NCBI RefSeq assembly: GCF_042650565.1
Contig: NZ_JBHSBH010000001.1
Location: forward strand, 72,487 to 136,486
Length of the DNA stretch: 64,000 nt
Direction: 5' to 3'
Source: Nocardiopsis_B sediminis
Lineage (GTDB): Bacteria > Actinomycetota > Actinomycetes > Streptosporangiales > Streptosporangiaceae
Positions 53,034 to 61,983 of the stretch are shown here, piece by piece (within the stretch, counting starts at the first letter, position 1; every line of letters begins with the position of its first letter). The notes under the pieces were generated by a model. It ran no database searches and had not been told where the DNA came from. It saw only the letters and a list, made by a program, of their open reading frames with translations. The position numbers and the translations under genes are program-made.

Positions 53034-53800
53034 CGGAGCACACGCGCTTCGAGCACGCCGTCTCCACGGCCGCACCCGTGCTGGGCGCCGCCGGGCTGCG
53101 CGACGTGGCAGCCAAAGTGGCGGCGGGATGGCCGGGACAGGCGGTGCTGGGCTCAGTGCGCGACCGGGCGGCCGTGGCACCGTTGCTGTCCGCCCTCACC
53201 GCAGAGCAGGTTCCCGCGGCCGACGCCGCCGCATTCCTGCGCGGCGCCGCCGCCGGGTACGCCGGCGCGGCGGGTGCGGTCACCGTGGAAACGGTGTGGA
53301 GCGGCCCGGCCGGCCATGCGGTGCCGGTACGCGCCACCGCACAGGCGCTGCTGGACGTGGTGGCCGGCGCCGAGCATGAACTGGTGCTGATGACGTACTC
53401 GGCCCGGCCGCACAAGGGGATCAGAAGAGCACTCGCCGCCGCGGTGGAACGCGGGGTGCGGGTTGACGTGGTCGTGGAGACCCTCCAAGGTGCCGGAAGC
53501 GCCCTGTCCGGATCCGAGCCCGCAACGGCGTTCTCCGGTCTGGCCGGAGTGGAGCTGTGGCACTGGCCGGTGGCCGAACGGGGGCAGAAGCACGCCAAAA
53601 TGCATGCGAAACTCGCCGCGGCCGACCGCAAGGTGCTCCTGGTGTCCAGCGCCAACCTGACCCAGTCGGGGGTGGCGAAGAACATCGAGGCCGGGCTGCT
53701 GGTACGCGGTGGAGACGCCCCCCTGCGTATTGCCGAGCACGTGGCAGAGCTGCGCGCCCGCAGAGTGCTCACCCCGCTGCACGGCGGGGGGACCCGGTGA
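53030..53800 (+). CDS. drmC: DISARM DrmC, phospholipase-D-fold protein
   Basis: 256 residues with a single PLD motif, HAKLAAADRKVLLVSSANLTQSG (HxKxxxxD), preceded by VLMTYSARPHKGIRRALAAAVERGVRVDVVVET. PLD-fold proteins of this kind are nucleases or phosphodiesterases working as dimers; in the Bacillus DISARM system drmC was reported to be dispensable. It is the last canonical class 1 gene. Its stop overlaps the start of the next gene (GTGA), tying the following methyltransferase to the DISARM unit. Confidence 0.93.
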   Translation: MTEHTRFEHAVSTAAPVLGAAGLRDVAAKVAAGWPGQAVLGSVRDRAAVAPLLSALTAEQVPAADAAAFLRGAAAGYAGAAGAVTVETVWSGPAGHAVPVRATAQALLDVVAGAEHELVLMTYSARPHKGIRRALAAAVERGVRVDVVVETLQGAGSALSGSEPATAFSGLAGVELWHWPVAERGQKHAKMHAKLAAADRKVLLVSSANLTQSGVAKNIEAGLLVRGGDAPLRIAEHVAELRARRVLTPLHGGGTR

Positions 53801-55752
53801 GCGGCGCGCAGACCGGGGCGAAATCCGGTGACGGGTCCGGCGATCCGGCCGGCGGGCCCCTGGAAGCGCTGCTCGGCGCGGCCGACATCGCGCGGCTGAC
53901 CGGGGTGCAGCGCCCGGCGGTGAGCAACTGGCGCCGCCGCCACTCCGACTTCCCCCGGCCTATGGCGGGCAGCTCCGCCAACCCGCTGTTCTCCCTTGCG
54001 GAGGTGGAGCAGTGGTGCCGCCGTAACGGCAAGCCGTTTCGGGCCGACACCGCAGAACGGCTCTGGCAGCGTATCCAGGCGGTGGTGCAGGGGATGCGCA
54101 CCGCCGATTTCCTCGCGCACACAGGACTGCTGCTCACCGGCCACAACGGCGCGGGCCCTGTGGTCGAGCAGGCGGACGAGCGGTGGGACGGGCTGCTGCG
54201 CGAGATCGGGGAAGCTACCGCAACCCACCCGGGCGGCGCCGTCGACCTGTACATGCGGCTGAGCGACCGCTTCGCCGCCGCGCAGGGGCGGTCGGTGTCG
54301 GTGGACGCTCCGACCGCAACGGCGATGGCGGAGCTCGCGGGGGTCCGCCCCGGAATGCGGGTCCTCGACCCGGCGTGCGGCGGGGGGGTGCTGCTGCGCG
54401 CCGCCGCTACACGGGGGGCGGACGTGCTGTGGGGGCAGGATCTCGATCCCGCTCTTGCGGTCATCGCCCGCTCCCGACTGCTGCTGGCTGGAAAGAAGTG
54501 CGAGGTCACGGCGGGCGACTCGCTACGTCGGGACGGCTTCACCGACCGGCAGGCCGACGCCGTGCTGTGCGACCCTCCTTTCCGCGACCGCCACTGGGGA
54601 CACGACGAGCTCGACGGTGACGCGCGGTGGACCTACGGGTACCCGCCCCGCGGGGAGGGGGAGCTGGCGTGGGTGCAGCACTGCCTGGCGAGGGTCCGCC
54701 CGGGCGGCGCTGTGGTGGTGCGCATGCCGACCGCGGCGGCCGACCGAGCTTCGGGGCGGCGGGTGCGCGCCGCCCTGCTCGCCACCGGGGCGCTTCGCAT
54801 GGTGGCCGAGCTGCCCGGTGGCGACGGCCCGCCGGCGGCGCACCTGTGGGTGCTCCGCCGCCCGGAGGCGGGCAGCGGCGCGGCCGACCGCCTGATCGTC
54901 GTGCACGGAGCCAAGAGCCACGCCGAAATCGTGAGCGTCCGGCCGGAGCCCGTCGTCGGCACGTCTGCCGCCACAGCGGTGCCGGTCGCCGATCTGCTGG
55001 GATCCGCAGTGGATCTGCGGCCCTCAGCGCACGCGATCCGCGCCACTGCGGGCGGGACGGCCGAGTATCCGGCGCTGCGCGCCGAACTGATCGCCACGCT
55101 GGCCGCGCTGGCAGAGCTTCCCCCAGAGCTGGAGGCGACGCGGGCGGCTCCGGCCGCCGGAGCCGAGTCGGGCGACGATGCACCCACCGTCGGGGAGCTG
55201 GCCGCGTCCGGGCTGGTGGAGATCCACCATGCCCCTCTGGGCACACCCGTCGACCGCGGGAACCTCCCCCTCCTGACCCATAAGGACCTGCGGGAGCAGC
55301 GCCCTCCGAGCGGTCGCACCCGGGCAGTGCCGGGAGGGGTGGCGATCCGTCCGGGCGATGTCCTCGCCGCTTCCGGCGGACATCCGCCGCGCCCACGGAT
55401 CGCGGGCGAGGACGACACCGGCGCCCTCCTCGGCCCCAGGCTTCTCCTACTCCGTGCCGACCCCGCACGGCTCGACCCCGGCTACCTCGCCGGGGTGGTG
55501 GAGGGCGCGGCCATGGCCGCCGAGCGCGCCGACTCCTCCGCCGCCCTGCGATTCGACCCCCGAAAGACCAGGGTTCCCATGATCTCCCTGGTCCGGCAGC
55601 ACGCCTATGCCGAGATGCTGCGCCGCCTCGACATGACAGAGGAGCAGCTCACGGCACTCGCCGACCTCGGCCGACGGCTGGCGGACCTCGGCCGACTGGG
55701 GTTGTCGACCCGGACGCTGCTCCCCCCGACCTCTGAGGAGGCCCCCCGATGA
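53797..55752 (+). CDS. HTH-containing N6-type DNA methyltransferase, DISARM-linked
   Basis: 651 residues. An N-terminal helix-turn-helix (AADIARLTGVQRPAVSNWRRR ... LFSLAEVEQW, ~27-75) is unusual for a restriction methylase and could bind the recognition site. The methylase core has motif I VLDPACGGGVLLRAA (~189), a GQDLDPALAVIARSRL acidic loop, and motif IV D-P-P-F in AVLCDPPFRDRHWG, with Cys-Asp rather than the usual Asn. After residue ~380 the C terminus resembles type I S/M-type recognition and coiled regions (AGVVEGAAMAAERADSS ... LRRLDMTEEQLTALADLGRRL). It is not one of the named DISARM genes. Start and stop both overlap neighbours (GTGA with drmC, ATGA with the kinase). Confidence 0.85.
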   Translation: MSGAQTGAKSGDGSGDPAGGPLEALLGAADIARLTGVQRPAVSNWRRRHSDFPRPMAGSSANPLFSLAEVEQWCRRNGKPFRADTAERLWQRIQAVVQGMRTADFLAHTGLLLTGHNGAGPVVEQADERWDGLLREIGEATATHPGGAVDLYMRLSDRFAAAQGRSVSVDAPTATAMAELAGVRPGMRVLDPACGGGVLLRAAATRGADVLWGQDLDPALAVIARSRLLLAGKKCEVTAGDSLRRDGFTDRQADAVLCDPPFRDRHWGHDELDGDARWTYGYPPRGEGELAWVQHCLARVRPGGAVVVRMPTAAADRASGRRVRAALLATGALRMVAELPGGDGPPAAHLWVLRRPEAGSGAADRLIVVHGAKSHAEIVSVRPEPVVGTSAATAVPVADLLGSAVDLRPSAHAIRATAGGTAEYPALRAELIATLAALAELPPELEATRAAPAAGAESGDDAPTVGELAASGLVEIHHAPLGTPVDRGNLPLLTHKDLREQRPPSGRTRAVPGGVAIRPGDVLAASGGHPPRPRIAGEDDTGALLGPRLLLLRADPARLDPGYLAGVVEGAAMAAERADSSAALRFDPRKTRVPMISLVRQHAYAEMLRRLDMTEEQLTALADLGRRLADLGRLGLSTRTLLPPTSEEAPR

Positions 55753-57350
55753 CCACCGACCGCACGCCCGGATCCGGGGCAGCGCTCCTGGCCGACCGCT
55801 ACGACCTCAAGCGGGCGCCGCTCGGGCACGGCGGGATGGGCGATGTATGGGAGGGGCACGATACACGCCTGGACCGCGAGGTTGCAGTCAAGTTCGTCCG
55901 CTTCCCCGGTGGGCGGCACGACCAAGAGCTCGTTCGGCGCTTCGTCCGCGAATCCCGCATCACCGCGCGGCTCCAGCACCCGGGGGTCCCCGCGGTGTTC
56001 GACGCGGGGACCTCCGACGGCCGACCCTACCTGGTCATGCAGCGCATCCACGGGATCAGCGTGGCCGACCTGGTGGCCGAACAGGAGCGCCTTCCGGTGG
56101 GTTGGGCGGCGGCGATCGCCGCCCAGGTGTGCTCCGTGCTGGCCGCGGCGCACGGCGCCTCCCTGGTGCACCGCGATCTCAAGCCGACCAATCTGATGCT
56201 GGAGCCGGACGGCACCGTGAAGGTGCTCGATTTCGGGCTCGCCGTCGCTCTGGAGCAGTCGGACACCTCCCGGATCACCCGCACCGGCGAGACCCCCGGA
56301 ACCCCCGCCTACATGGCCCCGGAGCAGCTCACCGCCGGCCTCAGCACGCCGCAGAGCGACCTGTACGCGTTGGGCTGCACGCTGCACGAGATGCTGACGG
56401 GTTCGCGAGTGTTCTCCGGCTCCACCCCGTTCGCCGTCATGACCAAGCAGGTCGGTGAGGAGCCGCTTGGAGTGGAGATGCTGCGCCCGGACGTCCCGGA
56501 CGGTCTGTGCCGCATTGTCTCCCGGCTGCTCGCGAAGCGGCCTGAGGACCGCCCCGCCGACGCGCAGGAGGCCTACGACGCTCTGCTGCCGTTCGCCATC
56601 GGGCTGACGCCGATACCCGGCGTGCTGCACCCGCCGACGCTGCCCAGTCCCACCCGCATGCAGGCGGCAGTGCTCCACCAGGTGTTCCAGGGGACGCGGA
56701 GCGGCCGGGAGACCACCGCACCCGGCTTCCCCGCTCCCGGATCGCGCGGATACTCCGCTCAGGGCCCCGGAGTGGCGGACATGGGCCGGCCTGAAATCGA
56801 GAAGGCCCGCTCCGAAGCCGCGGCGCTCGCCACCTCCTCCCGTTACCGGCAGGCCGCCGACGTCCTCCAGGCCGCCGTGCACGCCGCCCGCACCGCATTC
56901 GGCGACACCGACACCGACGTGGTGCGGCTGCGCATGGACTGGGCCAACATCCTTTTCGAAGGAGGCGACTTCCTGGCGGCGGCCCCGGTGTACGAGGCCC
57001 TGGCGTCCGACCTCGCTGCCCAAGACGCCTCCGACATATCCCTCGTCTTCCGCTCCCGGCTCCAGCACGCCACGTGTCATGCCCTCACCGGCGACACCTC
57101 CCGCGCACTCGACATCCTGGCCCGGCTGCTGGCCGACGAAGAACTGGCGTACGGCCGCGACGACCCCCGGCCCCTGGAACTGCGCCGGCAGATCGGCCTG
57201 CTCGAACTCGGCGCCGGCGATCGCGAGCAGGCCGAGCACACCCTGCGGGCCCTGGCCGACGACGTGCGGCGCGTGCACGGTCCCGGTCATCCGACCCTTG
57301 CCCGGATCCGCGAACTGCTGTCCGGGCCGGCCGGCTCCGTTCGGACCTGA
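55749..57350 (+). CDS. Cytoplasmic Ser/Thr protein kinase with TPR-like C terminus, DISARM-linked
   Basis: 533 residues. A complete Hanks-type kinase: Gly-loop PLGHGGMGDVWEG (25-36), Lys48 in VAVKFV, catalytic H141-R142-D143 in VHRDLKPTN, D161-F-G in VLDFGLAV, activation loop TRTGETPGTPAYMAPEQ. There is no transmembrane segment, unlike PknB sensors. Residues ~350-530 are helical repeats of TPR type (AAALATSSRYRQAADVLQAAVHAART ... ALDILARLLADEELAYGRDD). Kinases are partners in other defence systems (PglW in BREX, Stk2), so a signalling or activation role is plausible. The ATGA overlap with the methyltransferase shows coupling. Confidence 0.9.
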   Translation: MTTDRTPGSGAALLADRYDLKRAPLGHGGMGDVWEGHDTRLDREVAVKFVRFPGGRHDQELVRRFVRESRITARLQHPGVPAVFDAGTSDGRPYLVMQRIHGISVADLVAEQERLPVGWAAAIAAQVCSVLAAAHGASLVHRDLKPTNLMLEPDGTVKVLDFGLAVALEQSDTSRITRTGETPGTPAYMAPEQLTAGLSTPQSDLYALGCTLHEMLTGSRVFSGSTPFAVMTKQVGEEPLGVEMLRPDVPDGLCRIVSRLLAKRPEDRPADAQEAYDALLPFAIGLTPIPGVLHPPTLPSPTRMQAAVLHQVFQGTRSGRETTAPGFPAPGSRGYSAQGPGVADMGRPEIEKARSEAAALATSSRYRQAADVLQAAVHAARTAFGDTDTDVVRLRMDWANILFEGGDFLAAAPVYEALASDLAAQDASDISLVFRSRLQHATCHALTGDTSRALDILARLLADEELAYGRDDPRPLELRRQIGLLELGAGDREQAEHTLRALADDVRRVHGPGHPTLARIRELLSGPAGSVRT

Positions 57351-57430
57351 ACCCGGTCGGCGACCCCCTGTCCGCTGGCGCGCTGGCGCTGCCTGCGGCA
57401 CCGCCCCCCGAAGCAGAAAGCGAGTCCCCC

Positions 57431-60400
57431 GTGGCCAGTCTCGCCATCCACCGCGACCTCCTCCGGGAGTTCGGCGGCTTGGAGAAGAGTGTGCAGGAGC
57501 GGGTGAGCGAGGTGTTCGCCAAGTTCGAGCACGCCACCCATGCCGGTCTGCACCTGGAGAAGATCAGTGGAGCCAGGGACGACCGCATCCGCAGCATCCG
57601 GATCGACCAGTTCTGGCGCGGGGTGGTGATCGCCCCGGAATCGGGGGACACCTACACGCTGCTCAAGGTGCTCCCGCACGATGATGCCTACCGGTGGGCA
57701 CGGCGCCGTAGCGCGTCGGTCAACTCCGCCACCGGGGCGATCGAGATCCGCGATGGCGAAGCCATCGCCACCTCGCTGCCCCAGTTCGCAAAAATGGCGC
57801 AGGCGGTGCCGCAGCGCCTTTTCTCCGACGTCGGCGACGCCGACATGGCACGCCTCGGGGTGGACGCGCAGACGTTGGAGTTCGCGCGGGTGCTCACGGA
57901 TCCGATCCAGTTGGAGGCGGCCAAGTCGTTCCTGCCGCCTGTCCAGTGGCAGGCGCTCTACGGACTCGCCCTGGGAATGAGCCCCGAAGACGTCTGGGCG
58001 GACCTGGGCGCCGAGATCGCCGGGGAGCGATTCGACCCCGACGACCTGGATGCCGCCATCCGGCGCAGCCCCGACCGGGTGGTGCTCGTCGAGGGCCCAG
58101 AAGAGCTGATGGCGGTGTTCGCCCGCCCCTTCGACCTGTGGCGCGTCTACCTGCACCCGGTGCAGCGCTCCGCCGCGGAGGCGTGCCACCGGGGCCCCGC
58201 ACGGGTCACCGGTGGCCCTGGCACGGGAAAGACCGTCGTCGCACTGCACCGCGCACGCGTCCTGGCCGAGCGGGGCGCCGGCCCAGTGCTCGTCACCACC
58301 TTCACCTCCACGCTGGCCGAGTCGCTCGACGCCGGGATCAAGCTGCTGGCCGACACCCCGCGGACCGCCGAGGCGCTGGCGGCGGTCACGGTCGAGCACG
58401 TCGACCGACTGGCCCACCGCGTCTTCCGCGACGTGCACGGCCGGCCACGGATGATCGGCGGGGATCAGGAGCGCCGGCTGTGGACCTCTATCGCTCAGCG
58501 CACCGAGTCCCCCTTCGGCGCGGCCTTCCTCGCCGAGGAATGGCGGCAGGTGGTGATCGCCCAAGACGTGCGGTCGGCCGACGCCTATCTCCAGGCCAAG
58601 CGCACCGGCCGGGGCCGGCGCCTCGGCACCACGCAGAAGGCCCGTGTGTGGCAGGCGATCTGCGCGTTCGAGCAGGAGCTCGCGGATGGCACCCTGTGGA
58701 CCCACGAGACGGTGTGCGCGGAGGCCGCCCGCATCCTCGCTGATCGCGATGACAAGCCCTACCGGCACATCGTGGTCGACGAGGCCCAGGATCTGTCCGC
58801 CGGGCAGTGGCGACTGCTCCGCGCCGCCGTGCCGGAAGCCGAGGACGACTTGTTCATCGCGGGCGACACCCATCAGCGCATCTACCAGCACCGGATCAGC
58901 CTGCGCGACGTGGGCATCAACGTCACCGGGCGCTCGGCGCGGCTGCGCGTCAACTACCGCACCACCGCCGAGATCCTGGGGTGGAGCCTGGAGCTGCTGC
59001 ACGGACAACGCCTCGACGACATGGACGGCGGGTTGGAAACGATCGCCGGATATCGCTCGGAGGTACACGGGCTCTCGCCTGAGCTGAAGGGGTTCGGCAA
59101 CCGCCGCGCAGAGCTGCGCTACCTCACCGACACGGTGCGCGACTGGATGGGCGCCGACGTTCTTCCCGCCGAAATCGGCGTGGCCGCCCGCTCCAACCAC
59201 CTCGCTCAGGAGGCCGTGGACACCCTCGTCTCGGCGGGTATCCCGGCCCGCGCGCTGTCCGGGGGCGAAGCGCAGCAGGACGCCGTCTCCGTCGGCACGA
59301 TGCACCGCATGAAGGGCTTGGAGTTCCGCTGCCTGGCAGTCGTCGGTGCCGACGCCGACCAGGTCCCCGCCGCCCGTGCCATCACTCCGGAGACGGAGGA
59401 CGCCGCCACGCACGCCCACGACCTCCAGCGGGAACGCTGCCTGCTGTTCGTGGCGTGCACTCGCGCACGTGAACTGCTCAGCGTGACCTGGCAGGGGCCC
59501 CAAGCCCGTTTCTGCCGTCGGCCGGCCGCTGACGCGCCGCCACGGCGGCCGCGACGACGACCGGGAATCCCCCAAGACGACCGAGGAAGGTGGGCGATGG
59601 CCAAGCTGTCGACGCTGCTCGACCAGATCGATGCCGGGACGGTGCTGCTGCCGGAGTTCCAGCGAGGATACGTATGGAACCGGGACCAGGTGCGCGGGCT
59701 CATGCGCTCGCTCTACCAGGACCATCCGGTCGGCGGGCTCCTGCTCTGGGAGACCGCTGCCGCCGGTGTATCGGTGCGCGGTGGAGTGGCCGGGAGCGGG
59801 ACGCATCTGCTGCTGCTGGACGGCCAGCAGCGGGTGACATCGTTGTACGGCGTCGTCCGGGGGAAGCCGCCGGCGTTCTTCGAGGGGGACGAGCGGGCGT
59901 TCACCGGACTGTACTTCAACGTGGAATCGGAGGCCTTCGAGTTCTTCGCCCCCACGCGTATGAGCGGGGACCCGCGATGGGTCGACGTCACCGAACTGTT
60001 CGCCTCCGGCCCGGTGGCGTTCTTACCTGCGTTCGCCGACCGGCCTGAGCTCGCGACCGTCTACCTCGACCGGCTGAACCGCCTCTACCAGATCACCACG
60101 AAGGAATTCTGGCAGGAGACGATCACAGGGTCCGAACGGACCGTGGACGACGTCGTCGACATCTTCAACCGCGTCAACCGCGGTGGGACCAAGCTGTCGA
60201 AGGGCGACCTGGCGCTCGCGAAACTCTGCGCGCAGTGGCCGGACGCCCGTACCTCGATGCGCACCGACCTCGGCCGCTGGGAGGACGCGGGCTTCTCCTT
60301 CTCTCTGGACTGGCTGCTGCGCAACGCCACTGCGGTGGCGACCGGACGCGCGCTGTTCAGCTCGCTGGACAACGTCGACGCCGACCATTTTCAGGCGGCG

Positions 60401-61858
60401 CTGCGGGACTCGGTCGACCACATCGGAGCGTTCCTCGACGCCGCATCAGGACGGCTGGGGCTCGACCACGACCGCGTGCTGATGGGGCGCTACGCCGTCC
60501 CCGTCATCTCGCGACTCCTCGCCATCGAAGGCGGGACGTTCCGCGACGCCGCCCACCGGGACAAGGTGCTCTACTGGTACGTCCATTCGGCCCTGTGGGG
60601 CAGGTTCAGCGGTTCCACCGAGACCTACTTGCAGCAGGATTACGACGCGATCCATCGGGGCGGCGTCGACGCGCTCATCGCAAACCTGGAGCGCGCCAGG
60701 GGCGGCGGCCTCGACGTCAACCCGCACGACTTCGAGGGCTCCACACGCGGTTCGCGCTTCTACCCGCTGCTGTACCTGCTGACGCGAGTGCTGGGCGCCC
60801 GTGACTTCGGCAGCGGGCTGGAGCTGAAGGCGGAGCTGCTGGGCCGGCTCTCCTCCCTACAGGTGCACCACATCTTCCCGAAATCGCTCCTGCGCGACGG
60901 GTACGAACGCGGACACGTCAACGCGATCGCGAATTTCTGCTTCCTCACCCAGAAGACGAACCTGGAGATCGGCGACCGGGCGCCCGAGGAGTACTTTCGC
61001 GAGGTGGAAGCGCGCCACCCCGGCGCTCTCGCGTCCCAGTGGATCCCCGGCGACCCGGAGCTGTGGCGCACCGATCGCTACCTGGATTTCCTTGCGGCCC
61101 GCAGGGAATTGCTCGCCCAGGCGGCACAGTCCTTCCTGTCCGAGCTCCGCTCGGGCGAGCGCTCCTCCGCCCGGGAACTGCACCCGGTCACCGTGCTGAC
61201 AGCGGAGGCCGATGACCCGCGCACCGCGCAGGTGGAAGCACTCATCGAGGAGCTGCTGCGGGCGGGGTGCAGCCAACCGGAGACCGACAGCACCATCGGC
61301 GACCCCATCACCGGACGGGAGCTGGCGGTCGCCGAGGCGTACTGGCCCCACGGCCTTCAGACCGGACAGGGGGCGCCGGTCGTCTTGGAACTCGATCCCG
61401 ACCGGGCCGATCTGGAGCGCCTGAGAGAGCTGGGGTACGAGGTGTTCACCACTGCGGAGGCTCTTCTGGGCTTCGTCAACCGCCAGAATGAGAGCGCGGC
61501 GGGCGTCCCCGCTGAGCACGACCGCCCCTCGTTCGAGGGCAACTCCGGCGGCTCCGCCCATCCCGGTCTTGCGCGGGCGATGCGCGAGCTCTACGACCGT
61601 GGCCAGGCCGAGGCCGGGTACACGGCCACGTACTTCATCGGCATGCTCGCGGATCTGGGCCCATTGGAGACTGCGCGCAAGCTGCTCAACGCGCCCGCGG
61701 TGTCCGACGGCTTCGCCAGTCTCTGGGAACGCGGCCGTCTCGACCTCACGGTGGAAGCGCTGGCGCTGGACCCGCGGTTCGCCTCGCTGTTCACCGACGA
61801 CGAGCGGACCCGGGCGCGCAAGCGGCTCGAACAGTTCGGATACCGGCCGGCCGGATAG
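57431..61858 (+). CDS. Fusion of SF1 (UvrD-like) helicase and GmrSD-like DUF262/HNH nuclease
   Basis: 1475 codons without a stop. Residues 1-120 resemble a ParE/RelE-type fold (VQERVSEVFAKFEHATHAGLHLEKI ... RIDQFWRGVVIA). Helicase motifs: Walker A GGPGTGKTVVAL (~260), HIVVDEAQDLSAGQW (~447), RLRVNYRTT, GTMHRMKGLEFR (~622), FVACTRARELLSV. After an Arg/Pro-rich linker (~700-722) comes DUF262: LLPEFQRGYVWNRDQ and LLLDGQQRVTSLYG (~797), then an HNH/DUF1524-type end LQVHHIFPKSLLR ... NAIANFCFLTQKTN and ~330 further residues. An internal ATG at 59597 has GAGGAAGG six bases upstream, so a separate 753-residue nuclease may also be made. GTG 57431 has a weak ribosome site, 80 bp after the kinase. Confidence 0.85.
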   Translation: MASLAIHRDLLREFGGLEKSVQERVSEVFAKFEHATHAGLHLEKISGARDDRIRSIRIDQFWRGVVIAPESGDTYTLLKVLPHDDAYRWARRRSASVNSATGAIEIRDGEAIATSLPQFAKMAQAVPQRLFSDVGDADMARLGVDAQTLEFARVLTDPIQLEAAKSFLPPVQWQALYGLALGMSPEDVWADLGAEIAGERFDPDDLDAAIRRSPDRVVLVEGPEELMAVFARPFDLWRVYLHPVQRSAAEACHRGPARVTGGPGTGKTVVALHRARVLAERGAGPVLVTTFTSTLAESLDAGIKLLADTPRTAEALAAVTVEHVDRLAHRVFRDVHGRPRMIGGDQERRLWTSIAQRTESPFGAAFLAEEWRQVVIAQDVRSADAYLQAKRTGRGRRLGTTQKARVWQAICAFEQELADGTLWTHETVCAEAARILADRDDKPYRHIVVDEAQDLSAGQWRLLRAAVPEAEDDLFIAGDTHQRIYQHRISLRDVGINVTGRSARLRVNYRTTAEILGWSLELLHGQRLDDMDGGLETIAGYRSEVHGLSPELKGFGNRRAELRYLTDTVRDWMGADVLPAEIGVAARSNHLAQEAVDTLVSAGIPARALSGGEAQQDAVSVGTMHRMKGLEFRCLAVVGADADQVPAARAITPETEDAATHAHDLQRERCLLFVACTRARELLSVTWQGPQARFCRRPAADAPPRRPRRRPGIPQDDRGRWAMAKLSTLLDQIDAGTVLLPEFQRGYVWNRDQVRGLMRSLYQDHPVGGLLLWETAAAGVSVRGGVAGSGTHLLLLDGQQRVTSLYGVVRGKPPAFFEGDERAFTGLYFNVESEAFEFFAPTRMSGDPRWVDVTELFASGPVAFLPAFADRPELATVYLDRLNRLYQITTKEFWQETITGSERTVDDVVDIFNRVNRGGTKLSKGDLALAKLCAQWPDARTSMRTDLGRWEDAGFSFSLDWLLRNATAVATGRALFSSLDNVDADHFQAALRDSVDHIGAFLDAASGRLGLDHDRVLMGRYAVPVISRLLAIEGGTFRDAAHRDKVLYWYVHSALWGRFSGSTETYLQQDYDAIHRGGVDALIANLERARGGGLDVNPHDFEGSTRGSRFYPLLYLLTRVLGARDFGSGLELKAELLGRLSSLQVHHIFPKSLLRDGYERGHVNAIANFCFLTQKTNLEIGDRAPEEYFREVEARHPGALASQWIPGDPELWRTDRYLDFLAARRELLAQAAQSFLSELRSGERSSARELHPVTVLTAEADDPRTAQVEALIEELLRAGCSQPETDSTIGDPITGRELAVAEAYWPHGLQTGQGAPVVLELDPDRADLERLRELGYEVFTTAEALLGFVNRQNESAAGVPAEHDRPSFEGNSGGSAHPGLARAMRELYDRGQAEAGYTATYFIGMLADLGPLETARKLLNAPAVSDGFASLWERGRLDLTVEALALDPRFASLFTDDERTRARKRLEQFGYRPAG

Positions 61859-61942
61859 CTCCGCCTCAGTTCGATCCGGGCGATCTGTGGAACGCGCGGT
61901 CATGGTCCGCTGCACCGGATTCACTGAGCGCCCGTGAGCGGG

Positions 61943-61971
61943 AAGGGAGCCCCGGAAACAGGGGCTCCCTT
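61943..61971. terminator. Bidirectional terminator at the end of the defence island
   Basis: Eleven-bp perfect stem (AAGGGAGCCCC with its complement, GGGGCTCCCTT) and a 7-base loop, ending in CTTCTT. It separates the fusion gene from the convergent dehydrogenase. Confidence 0.75.
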
Positions 61972-61983
61972 CTTGGCGCGGGC

